NCBI GenBank assembly: GCA_016790395.1
Contig: JAEUPH010000139.1
Location: 1 to 56,518 of the forward strand
Reading direction: 5' to 3'
Length of the DNA stretch: 56,518 bases
Origin: Rubrivivax sp.
GTDB taxonomy: Bacteria; Pseudomonadota; Gammaproteobacteria; Burkholderiales; Burkholderiaceae_C
The notes beneath the pieces are model-generated. The model was given only the letters and a program-made list of their open reading frames with translations, was not told where the DNA came from and ran no database searches. The position numbers and the translations under genes are program-made. Positions 29,537 through 38,341 of the stretch are shown here, piece by piece; position 1 is the first letter of the stretch; every line of letters begins with the position of its first letter.

Positions 29537-30565
29537 ATGCATCGCCGCTCCCTGCTGCAAGCCGCCACTGTCGCGGCCGTGTTCGCCCCCCTGTTCGCGC
29601 GCGCCCAGGCGCTGGAGAAGCCCAAGCTCACGCTGGCCGTGGGCGGCAAGAACCTGCTGTACTACCTGCCGCTGACCATCGCCGAGCAGAAGGGCTACTT
29701 CAAGGCCGAGGGCCTGGACGTGTCGATCGTCGACTTCGCCGGTGGCGCGCGCGCGCTGCAGGCCGTGGTGGGCGGCAGCGCCGACGTGGTCAGCGGCGCC
29801 TTCGAGCACACGATCAACATGCAGGCCAAGGGCCAGCGCCTGCGCGCCTTCGCGCTGCAGGGCCGCGCGCCGCAGATCGTGCTGGGCATCAACCCCAAGA
29901 CGATGGCCGGCTACAAGACCGTGGCCGACCTGAAGGGCAAGAAGATCGGCGTCACGGCGCCGGGCTCCTCCACCAACGTGATGGTGAACTTCATCCTCGC
30001 CAAGGCCGGGCTGAAGCCGAGCGACGTGTCCATCATCGGCGTGGGCGCGGCGCAGGGCGCGGTGGCGGCCATGCGCGCCGGGCAGATCGACGCCATCAGC
30101 AACCTCGACCCGGTGATCACGCTGCTGCAGCGCTCGGGTGACCTGAAGATCGTCAGCGACACGCGCATCGTCGCCGAGGCCGACAAGGTCTTCGGCGGCC
30201 CCATGCCCGCGGGCTGCCTGTACGCACCGCAGGCCTTCATCGACAAGAACCCGGCCACCACGCAGGCGCTGGCCAATGCGATCGTGCGCGCCGACAAGTG
30301 GATCCAGGCCGCGGGGCCGAAGGACATCATCGAGGCCGTGCCCGAGAGCTTCCTGCTCGGCGACCGCGCCGTCTACATCGACGCCTTCCTCGCCGCCAAG
30401 GGCGCGCTGTCGCCCGACGGCAGCTTCCCCGAGAAGGGCGCCGACACGGCCTTGCGCGCGCTGGCCAGCATCGACGCCACCCTCGGCCAGGCCAAGCTCG
30501 ACCTTTCGGCCGTGTGGACCAACGACTTCGTGAAGAAGGCCAACGCGAAGTACCCGAAGGGCTGA
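29537..30565 (+). CDS. NitT/TauT-type ABC importer, substrate-binding protein
   Basis: This 342-residue protein has a signal peptide (MHRRSLLQAATVAAVFAPLF, cleavage near ARAQ) and the NMT1/THI5-like binding fold of nitrate, sulfonate or taurine importers. Typical segments are YYLPLTIAEQKGYFKAEGLDV, FAGGARALQAVVGGSADVV and KKIGVTAPGSSTNVMVNFIL. It delivers an unknown substrate in the periplasm. It is the first gene of a tight four-gene run (binding protein, ATPase, permease, PhoX-like protein). The phosphatase-like last gene raises phosphonate-, sulfonate- or phosphoester-type substrates as possibilities, without proof. Confidence 0.94.
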   Translation: MHRRSLLQAATVAAVFAPLFARAQALEKPKLTLAVGGKNLLYYLPLTIAEQKGYFKAEGLDVSIVDFAGGARALQAVVGGSADVVSGAFEHTINMQAKGQRLRAFALQGRAPQIVLGINPKTMAGYKTVADLKGKKIGVTAPGSSTNVMVNFILAKAGLKPSDVSIIGVGAAQGAVAAMRAGQIDAISNLDPVITLLQRSGDLKIVSDTRIVAEADKVFGGPMPAGCLYAPQAFIDKNPATTQALANAIVRADKWIQAAGPKDIIEAVPESFLLGDRAVYIDAFLAAKGALSPDGSFPEKGADTALRALASIDATLGQAKLDLSAVWTNDFVKKANAKYPKG

Positions 30566-30572
30566 GGTCCAC

Positions 30573-31391
30573 GTGACCAAGACGGCGCTGTCGCTGCAGG
30601 GCGTGACCTGCACCTTCGTCGACCGCCACGACGCCCAGCAGCGCTACACCGCCGTCCGCGATGTCACGCTGGCCGTGGCCGAGGGCGAGTTCGTGTCCGT
30701 CGTCGGGCCCACGGGCTGCGGCAAGAGCACGCTGCTGAACATGGCCGCCGGGCTGCTGGCGCCCAGCACCGGCAGCGTGCAGGTCTTCGGCGAGCCGCTG
30801 CAAGGCATCAACCGGCGCGCCGGCTACATGTTCCAGGCCGAGAGCCTGATGCCCTGGCGCACGGCCCTGGGCAACGTGATGGCCGGCCTGGAGTTCCGTG
30901 GCGTGCCCGAGGCCGAGGCCCGCGCGCAGGCCGAAGGCTGGCTGCGCCGCGTGGGGCTGGGCGGCAACGGCCACCGCTACCCGCACCAGATGTCCGGCGG
31001 CATGCGCAAGCGCGCCTCGCTGGCGCAGACGCTGGCGCTGGACCCCGACATCATCCTCATGGACGAGCCCTTCAGCGCGCTGGACATCCAGACGCGGCAG
31101 CTGATGGAAAACGAGGTGCTCGAACTCTGGCAGGCGAAGAAGAAGGCGGTGCTCTTCATCACGCATGACCTGGACGAAGCCATCGCGATGAGCGACCGCG
31201 TCGTCATCCTCTCGGCCGGCCCGGCCAGCCACCCCATCGGCGAGTTCGCCATCGACATGCCGCGCCCGCGCGACGTGGCCGAGATCAAGACCACGCAGCG
31301 CTTCGTGGAACTGCACGCCGCCATCTGGGCACAGCTGCGCGACGAAGTCCTCAAGGGCTACGCGCAGCAGCTGCAGGGGGCCGCGGCATGA
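30573..31391 (+). CDS. NitT/TauT-type ABC importer, ATPase
   Basis: This 272-residue protein is the ATP-hydrolysing subunit. It has Walker A GPTGCGKST near residue 48, the Q-loop FQAESLMPW, the signature MSGGMRKR and Walker B IILMDEPFSALD, followed by the H-loop HDLDEA. All motifs needed for activity are present. The start is a GTG 7 nt after the binding-protein stop. The end overlaps the permease start by ATGA, which indicates coupled translation. It would act at the inner membrane with the permease dimer. Confidence 0.96.
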   Translation: MTKTALSLQGVTCTFVDRHDAQQRYTAVRDVTLAVAEGEFVSVVGPTGCGKSTLLNMAAGLLAPSTGSVQVFGEPLQGINRRAGYMFQAESLMPWRTALGNVMAGLEFRGVPEAEARAQAEGWLRRVGLGGNGHRYPHQMSGGMRKRASLAQTLALDPDIILMDEPFSALDIQTRQLMENEVLELWQAKKKAVLFITHDLDEAIAMSDRVVILSAGPASHPIGEFAIDMPRPRDVAEIKTTQRFVELHAAIWAQLRDEVLKGYAQQLQGAAA

Positions 31392-32191
31392 TGAAGCTGC
31401 GTGCCTACCAGCTGGGGCTGCTGGCAGCGCTGTTCACCTTCTGGTGGGCGATGACGACGCCGGGGCTGGTGCCGAACTTCATGTTCGACAACGACCGCCA
31501 GGCGGCCTTCTTCTTCGGTGAGCCGCTGAAGGTGCTGTCCCGCGTGTGGGCCTGGTTCGTCACCGACGCCGACATCTACCGCCACCTTGCGGTGACGCTG
31601 GTGGAAACGCTGCTGGCCTTCCTCGTCGGCAGCGTGCTGGGCCTGGCCGGCGGGCTGTGGCTGGCACTGAGTCCCATGGCCAGCGCCATCCTGGAGCCCT
31701 ACGTGAAGGCGCTGAACAGCATGCCGCGCATCATCCTGGCGCCCATCTTCTCGGTGTGGTTCGGTCTGGGCATCGGCAGCAAGGTGGCCCTGGGCGTGAC
31801 GCTGGTCTTCTTCATCGTCTTCTTCAACGTCTACCAGGGCGTGAAGGAGGTCAGCCCCGTGGTGCTGGCCAACGCGCGCATGCTGGGTGCCAGCAACCGG
31901 CAGCTGCTGCGCCACGTCTACCTGCCCAGCGCCACCAGCTGGGTCTTCAGCAGCCTGCACACCAGCGTGGGCCTGGCCTTCGTGGGCGCGGTGGTGGGCG
32001 AGTACCTCGGCTCCAGCCAGGGCGTGGGCTACCTCATCCTGCAGGCCGAAGGCACCTTCGACATCAACACCGTGATGGCCGGCATCCTGGTGCTGACGGC
32101 CTTCGCGCTGGTGCTGGACGCGATGGTCGGCCGCGTCGAGAAGCGGCTGATGAAGTGGCAGCCGCGCGCCGGCGAGACCGAGAAGCTCTGA
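31388..32191 (+). CDS. NitT/TauT-type ABC importer, permease
   Basis: This 267-residue inner-membrane protein has about six transmembrane segments, for example TLVETLLAFLVGSVLGLAGG and the segment VALGVTLVFFIVFFNVYQG. It carries the EAA-type coupling loop around NARMLGASNRQLLRHVYLPS, which contacts the ATPase. A SsuC/TauC-like assignment fits. It starts inside the ATPase stop (ATGA overlap) and is followed after 4 nt by the PhoX-like gene, an unusual partner for this transporter class. Confidence 0.95.
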   Translation: MMKLRAYQLGLLAALFTFWWAMTTPGLVPNFMFDNDRQAAFFFGEPLKVLSRVWAWFVTDADIYRHLAVTLVETLLAFLVGSVLGLAGGLWLALSPMASAILEPYVKALNSMPRIILAPIFSVWFGLGIGSKVALGVTLVFFIVFFNVYQGVKEVSPVVLANARMLGASNRQLLRHVYLPSATSWVFSSLHTSVGLAFVGAVVGEYLGSSQGVGYLILQAEGTFDINTVMAGILVLTAFALVLDAMVGRVEKRLMKWQPRAGETEKL

Positions 32192-32195
32192 ACCG

Positions 32196-34100
32196 ATGGC
32201 GAAAGACTTCAGCCTGATGGAGGACAGCAACCGCTCCTCCAACCCCAGCATCCACGAGGTGTCGGATCCCTCGCGCCGCACCGTGCTGCGCGGCAGCGCG
32301 GCGCTGGCCGCGCTCTTCGGCGGCGCCGCGCTGTCGGCCTGCGCCGGCGGCCGGCCGCCCATCACCGGCGCGAAGCTGGGCTTCAGTTCGGTGCCCCCGT
32401 CCACCGCCGACCGCGTGGTGGTGCCGCCCGGCTACACCGCCACCGTGCTGGCCGCCTGGGGCGACCCGGTAGGCGTCGAAGGCGCCATGCCGGCCTGGAA
32501 ACCCGACGCCAGCAACACCGCCGCCGAGCAGGCCGTGCAGATGGGCATGCACCACGACGGCCTGCAGTACTACCCGCTGGACGGCTCGCGCCGCGGCCTG
32601 CTGGTGGTGAACCACGAGTACACCGACGACGGCCTGCTGCACGTGGGCGGCATGCAACCCTGGACCGAGGAGAAAGTGAAGAAGGCGCAGGCCTCGCACG
32701 GCGTCGCGGTGCTGGAGATCGAACTCGTCGGCAATGCCTGGCGGGTGGTGCGCCCCAGCCGCTATGCACGCCGCATCACGGCCACCACGCCCATCGCGCT
32801 GGGGGGCCCGGTGGCCGGCCACGCCCTCGCGAAGACCGCCGCCGACCCCGCCGGCCGCACCGTGCTGGGCACCTTCGCCAACTGCGCCTGCGGCCAGACG
32901 CCCTGGGGCACCTACCTGGCCGGCGAAGAGAACTTCCAGGACTACTTCGCCACCGCCGACACGCCGACGGCGGCCGAGAAGCGCTACGGCCTGAAGAACA
33001 AGGCCTGGTACCGCTGGGACGCCTTCGACGCGCGCTTCGACGCCGTGCGTCACCCCAACGAGCCGCACCGCTTCGGCTGGGTGGTCGAGATCGATCCCTT
33101 CGACCCCGCCAGCACGCCGGTCAAGCGCACGGCGCTGGGCCGCGCCGTGCACGAAGGCGCCTGGGCCACGCTCACCAAGGACGGCCGCGCCGTCGTGGTC
33201 AGCGGCGAGGACGCGGTGTTCGAATCCATCTACAAGTTCGTCAGCCGCGACCGCATGCAGCCCGGCGGCGCCAAGGCCAACGCCGAGCTGCTGGACCACG
33301 GCACGCTGTACGTGGCGCGCTTCGATCCCGATGGCACCGGCCGCTGGCTGCCGCTGGTGCACGGCCAGGGCCCGCTCACCGCCGCGAACGGCTTCGCCGA
33401 CCAGGGCGAAGTGCTGGTGAAGGCGCGCCAGGCCAGCGATGCCCTGGGCGGCACGAAGATGGACCGCCCCGAGTGGCTGACCATCGACGCGAAGAGCGGC
33501 TGGACCTACTGCAGCCTCACCAACAACACCCAGCGCGGGCAGGCCGGCCAGCCCGGCACCGACGCCGCCAACCCGCGCCAGCGCAACGAGATGGGCCAGA
33601 TCATCCGCTGGCGCGAGCACGGCGACTTCGACGCCGAGACCTTCGACTGGAACCACCTGCTGCTGGCCGGCGACCCTGCCAACGAGCGGCCCGAGGCCCA
33701 GGGCAACATCCGGGGCGACGCTTTCTCCAGCCCCGACACCCTGGCGCTGGACGGCCGCGGCGTGCTGTGGATCGGCTGCGACGTGAGCAGCTACGCGCTG
33801 AACGTCGGCGAGATGGCGCGGCTCGGCAACAACCAGCTGCTGGCCTGCGACCCCGCCACCGGCGAGGTGCGGCGCTTCCTCACCGGCCCCGTGGGCTGCG
33901 AGTTGACCGGCGCCACCTGGACGCCCGACGGTCGCACGATGTTCGTCGACATCCAGCACCCCGGCGAAGCACCGCGCGGCCGCAACGACCCGGCGAACCC
34001 GCGGCGCTACTCGAACTGGCCCGATTTCGACCCCAATGGCCGACCGCGCGCCGCCACCCTCGTCATCCGCAAGAACGACGGCGGGGTGATCGGCGCCTGA
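32196..34100 (+). CDS. PhoX-like (DUF839) Tat-exported lipoprotein, putative phosphatase
   Basis: This 634-residue protein belongs to the PhoX family, calcium/iron-dependent alkaline phosphatases that release phosphate from organic esters outside the cytoplasm. The N-terminus has a twin-arginine motif (SRRTVLRGS, Arg27-Arg28) followed by a hydrophobic stretch and a lipobox LSAC with Cys49. It is therefore probably a Tat-exported, lipid-anchored protein. Conserved stretches include MHHDGLQYYPL, LVVNHEYTDD, TPWGTYLAGEENF and the late FSSPDTLALDGRGVLWIGCD. It follows the ABC permease by 4 nt, so it is part of the importer operon. Coupling of extracellular ester cleavage to uptake is inferred. 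No Pho box was recognised. Confidence 0.88.
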   Translation: MAKDFSLMEDSNRSSNPSIHEVSDPSRRTVLRGSAALAALFGGAALSACAGGRPPITGAKLGFSSVPPSTADRVVVPPGYTATVLAAWGDPVGVEGAMPAWKPDASNTAAEQAVQMGMHHDGLQYYPLDGSRRGLLVVNHEYTDDGLLHVGGMQPWTEEKVKKAQASHGVAVLEIELVGNAWRVVRPSRYARRITATTPIALGGPVAGHALAKTAADPAGRTVLGTFANCACGQTPWGTYLAGEENFQDYFATADTPTAAEKRYGLKNKAWYRWDAFDARFDAVRHPNEPHRFGWVVEIDPFDPASTPVKRTALGRAVHEGAWATLTKDGRAVVVSGEDAVFESIYKFVSRDRMQPGGAKANAELLDHGTLYVARFDPDGTGRWLPLVHGQGPLTAANGFADQGEVLVKARQASDALGGTKMDRPEWLTIDAKSGWTYCSLTNNTQRGQAGQPGTDAANPRQRNEMGQIIRWREHGDFDAETFDWNHLLLAGDPANERPEAQGNIRGDAFSSPDTLALDGRGVLWIGCDVSSYALNVGEMARLGNNQLLACDPATGEVRRFLTGPVGCELTGATWTPDGRTMFVDIQHPGEAPRGRNDPANPRRYSNWPDFDPNGRPRAATLVIRKNDGGVIGA

Positions 34101-34108
34101 GCCCAGCG

Positions 34109-35515
34109 CTACAGCGGCGCCGGGCCGAAGGGCAGCGGCGCCTGCGCCGCCAGCCAGGCCGTGACGGCCCAGCAGGCCACGTTCTGCGGCAGCGTGGCGG
34201 GGTCGATGCGCTCCAGCGTGTCGTGCACCGTGTGGTGCACGTCGAAATAGGCCGTGCCGTCCTGCGCCAGGCCGATGGCCGGCCACTTGTGGCGGCGCAT
34301 CAGCAGCGCGGCGTCGGGGCCGGGCCCGCCTTCGTTGGCGCCCTGCTCGGGCCAGGCCACGCCCAGCGGCGCCAGCAGGCTGGCCATCTTCTCGATCAAG
34401 GGCAGCGCGGCCGGCTGCACGCGGCTCTTCATCTGCCAGATGCGGCCGGCGCCGAAGTCGCTCTCGCTCACCAGCTGGTGCACGACGGCCTTGTAGCGGT
34501 CGCCGTAGGACATCGCGCCGTGGAAGCCGTTTTCCTCGTTGCCGAACAGCACCACGCGCACGGTGCGGCGGGGCCTGCGGCCGGCGCGGGCGATGAGCGC
34601 CGCGGCGGCGCTGACGATGGCGCAGCCGGCACCGTCGTCCACGGCGCCGCGGCCGAGGTCCCAGCTGTCGAGGTGGCCGCTGACGAGCACGATCTCGTCG
34701 GCCAGGTCGGTGCCGGGGACCTCGGCGATGACGTTCTGCGTCGTCGTCTCGACGTCGCTCTTCGCGTCCAGCTTCAGTTGCAGGCGCAGCGTCTTGCCGG
34801 CAGCGTGCAGGGCGGCCAGGCGGTCGGCGTCGGGCACCGAGACGGCGAAGGCCGGGATGCGCGGCACGCCGATCTCGTAGCGCATGGCGCCGGTGTGTGC
34901 GATGCGCTCATGGTCCGTGCCGATGGAGCGGATGCCCACGGCCAGCGCGCCGCGCCGGGCCGCTTCCACCGCGCCCTGCGAGCGCGCCGCCACGGCCGGG
35001 CCGTAGCCGGAGCCGTCGCGCGCGCGGGCCATCTTCTGGTCGATGAAGACGATGCGGCCCTTCGCACGTTCCGTCGTGTCGGCCTTCAGCGCGGCGAAGT
35101 CGGTGTACCAGGCGATCTCGGCCTCGATGCCCGCCGGCGGCGCCGCGATGCTGTTGCCCAGCGCCGCCATCACCAGCGGCTCGGTGACCGGCGCCACGAG
35201 CGTCGCCGAGGCCGGGCCGCGCACCCAGGCCTTCATCGGCGTGGGCTCGGTGCGCGCGTTGGCCAGGCCCAGCGCCGTCAGGCGCGCCTGCGCCCAGGCG
35301 GCGGCCTGGCGCTCGTTGTCGGAGCCCGCAGGTCGCGGGCCGATGGTGTCGCACAGCTCCTTCACGAAGGCCCAGGCCTGCGTGTCCTGCAGTCCGGCGG
35401 CGCGCAGCAGCTCGGCGTGTTGCAGGTCTTCGGCCGCGAAGGCGGGCGCGGTCTGCGCGCGCGAGGTGCCGCAGGCCAGCAGCGCCGCGGCGCCGAGAAC
35501 GTCGCGTCGCTTCAT
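34109..35515 (-). CDS. Exported M28-family zinc aminopeptidase
   Basis: This 468-residue protein has an export signal (MKRRDVLGAAALLACGTSRA), with a lipobox-like LLAC (Cys15) as an alternative to ordinary cleavage. An inserted PA-like domain comes before the M28 catalytic core. The dinuclear zinc site is visible as SGHLDSWDLG and AVDDGAGC, with the catalytic Glu pair in FGNEENGFHG and a later VHHTVHDT. It probably trims peptides in the periplasm or at the surface. A GTG two codons upstream (35521) overlaps the stop of mmsA as GTGA and is the alternative start. Co-transcription with mmsA is likely from spacing, although their roles are unrelated. Confidence 0.92.
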   Translation of the reverse strand: MKRRDVLGAAALLACGTSRAQTAPAFAAEDLQHAELLRAAGLQDTQAWAFVKELCDTIGPRPAGSDNERQAAAWAQARLTALGLANARTEPTPMKAWVRGPASATLVAPVTEPLVMAALGNSIAAPPAGIEAEIAWYTDFAALKADTTERAKGRIVFIDQKMARARDGSGYGPAVAARSQGAVEAARRGALAVGIRSIGTDHERIAHTGAMRYEIGVPRIPAFAVSVPDADRLAALHAAGKTLRLQLKLDAKSDVETTTQNVIAEVPGTDLADEIVLVSGHLDSWDLGRGAVDDGAGCAIVSAAAALIARAGRRPRRTVRVVLFGNEENGFHGAMSYGDRYKAVVHQLVSESDFGAGRIWQMKSRVQPAALPLIEKMASLLAPLGVAWPEQGANEGGPGPDAALLMRRHKWPAIGLAQDGTAYFDVHHTVHDTLERIDPATLPQNVACWAVTAWLAAQAPLPFGPAPL

Positions 35516-35517
35516 CG

Positions 35518-37032
35518 TCACTTCGACACCGGCATCGTGAACTCGGCGCCTTTGCTGGCGCCGTCGGGCCAGCGTTGCATCACGCTCTTCTGCTTCGTGT
35601 AGAAGCGCACGCCTTCCTCGCCGTAGGCATGCATGTCGCCGAAGAGGCTCTTCTTCCAGCCGCCGAAGCCGTGCCAGGCCATGGGCACGGGAATGGGCAC
35701 GTTGATGCCCACCATGCCCACCTGCACGCGGCGCGCGAACTCGCGCGCGATGCCGCCGTCGCTGGTGAAGCAGGCCACGCCGTTGCCGAACTCGTGGTCG
35801 TTGACGAGCTTCAGCGCGGCGGCGAAGTCGGGCACGCGCACGCAGGCGAGCACGGGGCCGAAGATCTCTTCGTTGTAGATGCGCATGGCCGGCGTGACGT
35901 GGTCGAACAGCGTGCCGCCGGTGAAGAAGCCGTCGTCGAGGCCCGGCACGCGGTGGCCGCGGCCGTCGACGACGAGCTTCGCGCCCTCCTCCACGCCGAT
36001 GCCGATGAACTTCTCGATGCGGTCGCGCGCCTCCTTCGTGACGATGGGGCCCATCTCGGCGTCGAGCTCCATGCCGTTCTTGATCTTCAGCGTCTTCGCG
36101 CGCTCGGCCAGCTTCGGGATGATGCGGTCGGCCACGTCGCCCACCAGCACGGCCACGCTGATGGCCATGCAGCGCTCGCCGGCGGAGCCGTAGGCGCTGC
36201 CCACCAGCGCATCGACGGCGCCTTCCAGGTCGGCGTCGGGCATCACCACCATGTGGTTCTTGGCGCCGCCCAGGGCCTGCACGCGCTTGCCGTGGCTGGC
36301 GCCGGTCTCGTAGATGTACTGCGCGATGGGCGTGCTGCCGACGAAACTGAGGGCCTTCACATCCGGATGGTTCAAGAGCGCGTCCACCGCCACCTTGTCG
36401 CCCTGCACGACGCCGAACACGCCATCGGGCAGCCCCGCCTCCTTGAGCAGCTGCGCCATGAAGAGCGACGGGCTCGGGTCACGCTCGCTGGGCTTCAGGA
36501 TGAAGGCGTTGCCGCAGGCCAGCGCCACCGGGAACATCCAGCAGGGCACCATGCAGGGGAAGTTGAAGGGCGTGATGCCGGCCACCACGCCCAACGGCTG
36601 GCGCAGCGTCCAGTTGTCGATGCCGGTGGACACCTGGTCGGTGTAGTCGCCCTTGAGCAGCTGCGGAATGCCGCAGGCGAACTCGACGATGTCGATGCCT
36701 CGGCTGACCTCGCCCTGCGCGTCGGTGAAGACCTTGCCGTGCTCGGCGGTGATCATCGCGGCCAGCGTGTCCTTGTGCTGGTTCAGCAAGGACAGGAAGG
36801 CGTTCATCACGCGCGCGCGTCGCAGTGGCGGCATCTCGCCCCAGGCCGGCTGCGCGGCTTGCGCGGCGGCCACGGCGGCGTTGACGTCTTCCACGCTGGC
36901 CAGGCGCACGTGGCGGGCCACGGTGCCGGTGGCGGGGTTGAACACGGCCTGACGGCGCGGGCCGCTGCCGGCGTGCGGCGCGCCCGCGATCCAGTGGCCG
37001 ATGTCTTCGGTGGCGGTGTAGGGCGTGGCCAT
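35518..37032 (-). CDS. mmsA: CoA-acylating methylmalonate-semialdehyde dehydrogenase
   Basis: This 504-residue protein is an aldehyde dehydrogenase of the MmsA/IolA type, which converts (methyl)malonate semialdehyde plus CoA to propionyl- or acetyl-CoA with NAD+ in valine or inositol breakdown. It shows [16 protein letters not shown], the NAD-contact region [22 protein letters not shown], the catalytic Cys in [10 protein letters not shown] and the family-typical [18 protein letters not shown] near the end. Length is normal. The start ATG precedes [14 protein letters not shown] minus-strand intrinsic terminator-like hairpin lies 44-73 bp upstream of the start, which could be an attenuator in the leader. 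The gene is divergent from the UPF0149 gene. Confidence 0.95.
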   Translation of the reverse strand: MATPYTATEDIGHWIAGAPHAGSGPRRQAVFNPATGTVARHVRLASVEDVNAAVAAAQAAQPAWGEMPPLRRARVMNAFLSLLNQHKDTLAAMITAEHGKVFTDAQGEVSRGIDIVEFACGIPQLLKGDYTDQVSTGIDNWTLRQPLGVVAGITPFNFPCMVPCWMFPVALACGNAFILKPSERDPSPSLFMAQLLKEAGLPDGVFGVVQGDKVAVDALLNHPDVKALSFVGSTPIAQYIYETGASHGKRVQALGGAKNHMVVMPDADLEGAVDALVGSAYGSAGERCMAISVAVLVGDVADRIIPKLAERAKTLKIKNGMELDAEMGPIVTKEARDRIEKFIGIGVEEGAKLVVDGRGHRVPGLDDGFFTGGTLFDHVTPAMRIYNEEIFGPVLACVRVPDFAAALKLVNDHEFGNGVACFTSDGGIAREFARRVQVGMVGINVPIPVPMAWHGFGGWKKSLFGDMHAYGEEGVRFYTKQKSVMQRWPDGASKGAEFTMPVSK

Positions 37033-37075
37033 GGCAGCGTCTCTGGAAATCGAAACGCGCAGTCTAAGACGGCCC

Positions 37076-37105
37076 AAAAAAGAGACCCGGCACTTGCGTG
37101 CCGGG
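37076..37105 (-). terminator. Intrinsic terminator-like hairpin in the mmsA leader (possible attenuator)
   Basis: Read on the minus strand, a perfect 8-bp stem CCCGGCAC/GTGCCGGG (37105 to 37086) with a 4-base loop is followed by TCTC and six Ts. That is a textbook rho-independent terminator, yet it lies upstream of mmsA with no minus-strand gene before it. A rival stem, ACTTGC (37115 to 37110) with GCAAGT (37097 to 37092), would break the terminator. The pair looks like a terminator/antiterminator switch, or the end of a small RNA. Confidence 0.6.
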
Positions 37106-37244
37106 CCTTGCAAGTCCTCCGAAAAGGACGTCGTTGGGACCGGAGACAGCCAGGCTGCGGGACAATCTCCCTTCAGCACCAGCCACGCCCACAATCTATC
37201 GGCGGCACCTCGCGCCGAGTATCCCCAAGCGAGGGGAAAGCCAC

Positions 37245-37880
37245 GTGACCCCCCCAACTCCGAAGTCAGAACCGCCGCTGTCCGACGCCGACCTGGCCCG
37301 CCTGGAAGCGCTGCTGGACGCGCAACCCGCGCCGCTGCAACCGCTGGACCTGTGTGCCGTGGACGGCCTCATCGCCGGCGTGCTGCTGCAGCCCACGCGC
37401 GTGGCGCCCGACCGCTGGCTCAAGCTGTGCACCGATGTCGAAGGTCGCCCCGCACCGGGTGGCCCGGCGCTGGACGAACTGCACGGGCTGCTCAGGCGTC
37501 GCCACGCCGAAGTGGACCGCGCCATCGGCCTGCGCCAGTGGTTCGACCCCTGGATCTTCCAGCTCGACGATGAGGCTGCCCCGGCCGAGTCCATGCTGCC
37601 CTGGGTGGCCGGCTTCGCCGCGGCGATGGAGGCCTTCCCGGCCATGATGGCCCTGGACCACCCGGAACTGGTGGAACCGCTGGCCTTGATCTTCATGCAC
37701 TTCGAACCCGAAGACCTGGAGGACGCCGACGCGCTGCTGGAGGTGATCGCCACGCTCGAGCCGGCGGAAGACCTGGCCGAGGCCGTGCAGGACCTCGTGC
37801 GCGCCCTGATGCTCATCGCCGACGTGACGCGCCCGCGCGCCGCACCGGCCCGCCCGCTTCGCCCGCGGAGGCGCCGATGA
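37245..37880 (+). CDS. UPF0149 (YgfB/YecA) family protein
   Basis: This 211-residue protein belongs to the UPF0149 family, a helical fold of poorly known role. It shows the family phrases [13 protein letters not shown] near residue 40 and [13 protein letters not shown] near 120. The C-terminus is rich in Arg, Pro and Ala and lacks the SEC-C zinc motif of longer YecA proteins. The start is the GTG before [13 protein letters not shown], supported by GGGGAAAG upstream; the frame remains open for another 49 codons. The stop overlaps the next ATG as ATGA, so it is translationally coupled to the TPR protein. E. coli YgfB has been linked to gene regulation, but no role is assigned here. Confidence 0.85.
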   Translation: MTPPTPKSEPPLSDADLARLEALLDAQPAPLQPLDLCAVDGLIAGVLLQPTRVAPDRWLKLCTDVEGRPAPGGPALDELHGLLRRRHAEVDRAIGLRQWFDPWIFQLDDEAAPAESMLPWVAGFAAAMEAFPAMMALDHPELVEPLALIFMHFEPEDLEDADALLEVIATLEPAEDLAEAVQDLVRALMLIADVTRPRAAPARPLRPRRRR

Positions 37881-38341
37881 AAGCCCGCCTGCTCCTGATC
37901 GCCGCGGCCCTGGTGGCCGCCTGCGGCACCAGCATCGCCGCCGACACCCCCGAACCCACGCCCGCGCCGAGCGACAGCGACGTGCTGGCCACGGCTCGAC
38001 GGCACGTGCAGGCCCAGCGCTGGCCGCAGGCACTGGCCGAGCTGCGCAAGGTGAACGCCAGCAGCAACGCCGACTGGAACAACCTCATGGGCTTCGCGCT
38101 GCGCAAGCAGACCCCGCCCGACCTGGACGGTGCACAGCGCCACTACGACACCGCGCTGAAGATCGACCCGCGGCACCAGGGCGCCCTGGAGTACGCCGGT
38201 GAGCTCGCTCTGATGAAGGGCGACCTGCCCACCGCCGAAGCGCGGTTGGCTGCGCTGGCCAAGCTCTGCAGCTCTCCCTGCGAAGCGCTGGACGATCTGG
38301 CGAAGGCCATCGCCCGCTACAAGGCCACGGGCAAGAGCTAG
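37877..38341 (+). CDS. Exported TPR-repeat protein, probable lipoprotein
   Basis: This 154-residue protein has an export signal with a lipobox-like VAAC (Cys16), followed by a Pro-rich linker. Two to three tetratricopeptide-like helix pairs are visible, from AQRWPQALAELRKVNASSNADWNNLMGF through QRHYDTALKIDPRHQGALEYAGE to GDLPTAEARLAALAKLC. TPR domains bind protein partners, so a periplasmic scaffold is likely. The gene overlaps the UPF0149 gene by ATGA. Its TAG stop shares the CTAG with the stop of the convergent Hsp70-like gene. Confidence 0.85.
   Translation: MKARLLLIAAALVAACGTSIAADTPEPTPAPSDSDVLATARRHVQAQRWPQALAELRKVNASSNADWNNLMGFALRKQTPPDLDGAQRHYDTALKIDPRHQGALEYAGELALMKGDLPTAEARLAALAKLCSSPCEALDDLAKAIARYKATGKS

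Noticed and set aside
37080-37240. 6S RNA or another known small RNA gene near mmsA
   Set aside because: GGCGGCACCTCG resembles part of E. coli 6S RNA, but the matching 5' closing stem could not be found on either strand. Only the terminator-like hairpin is reported.
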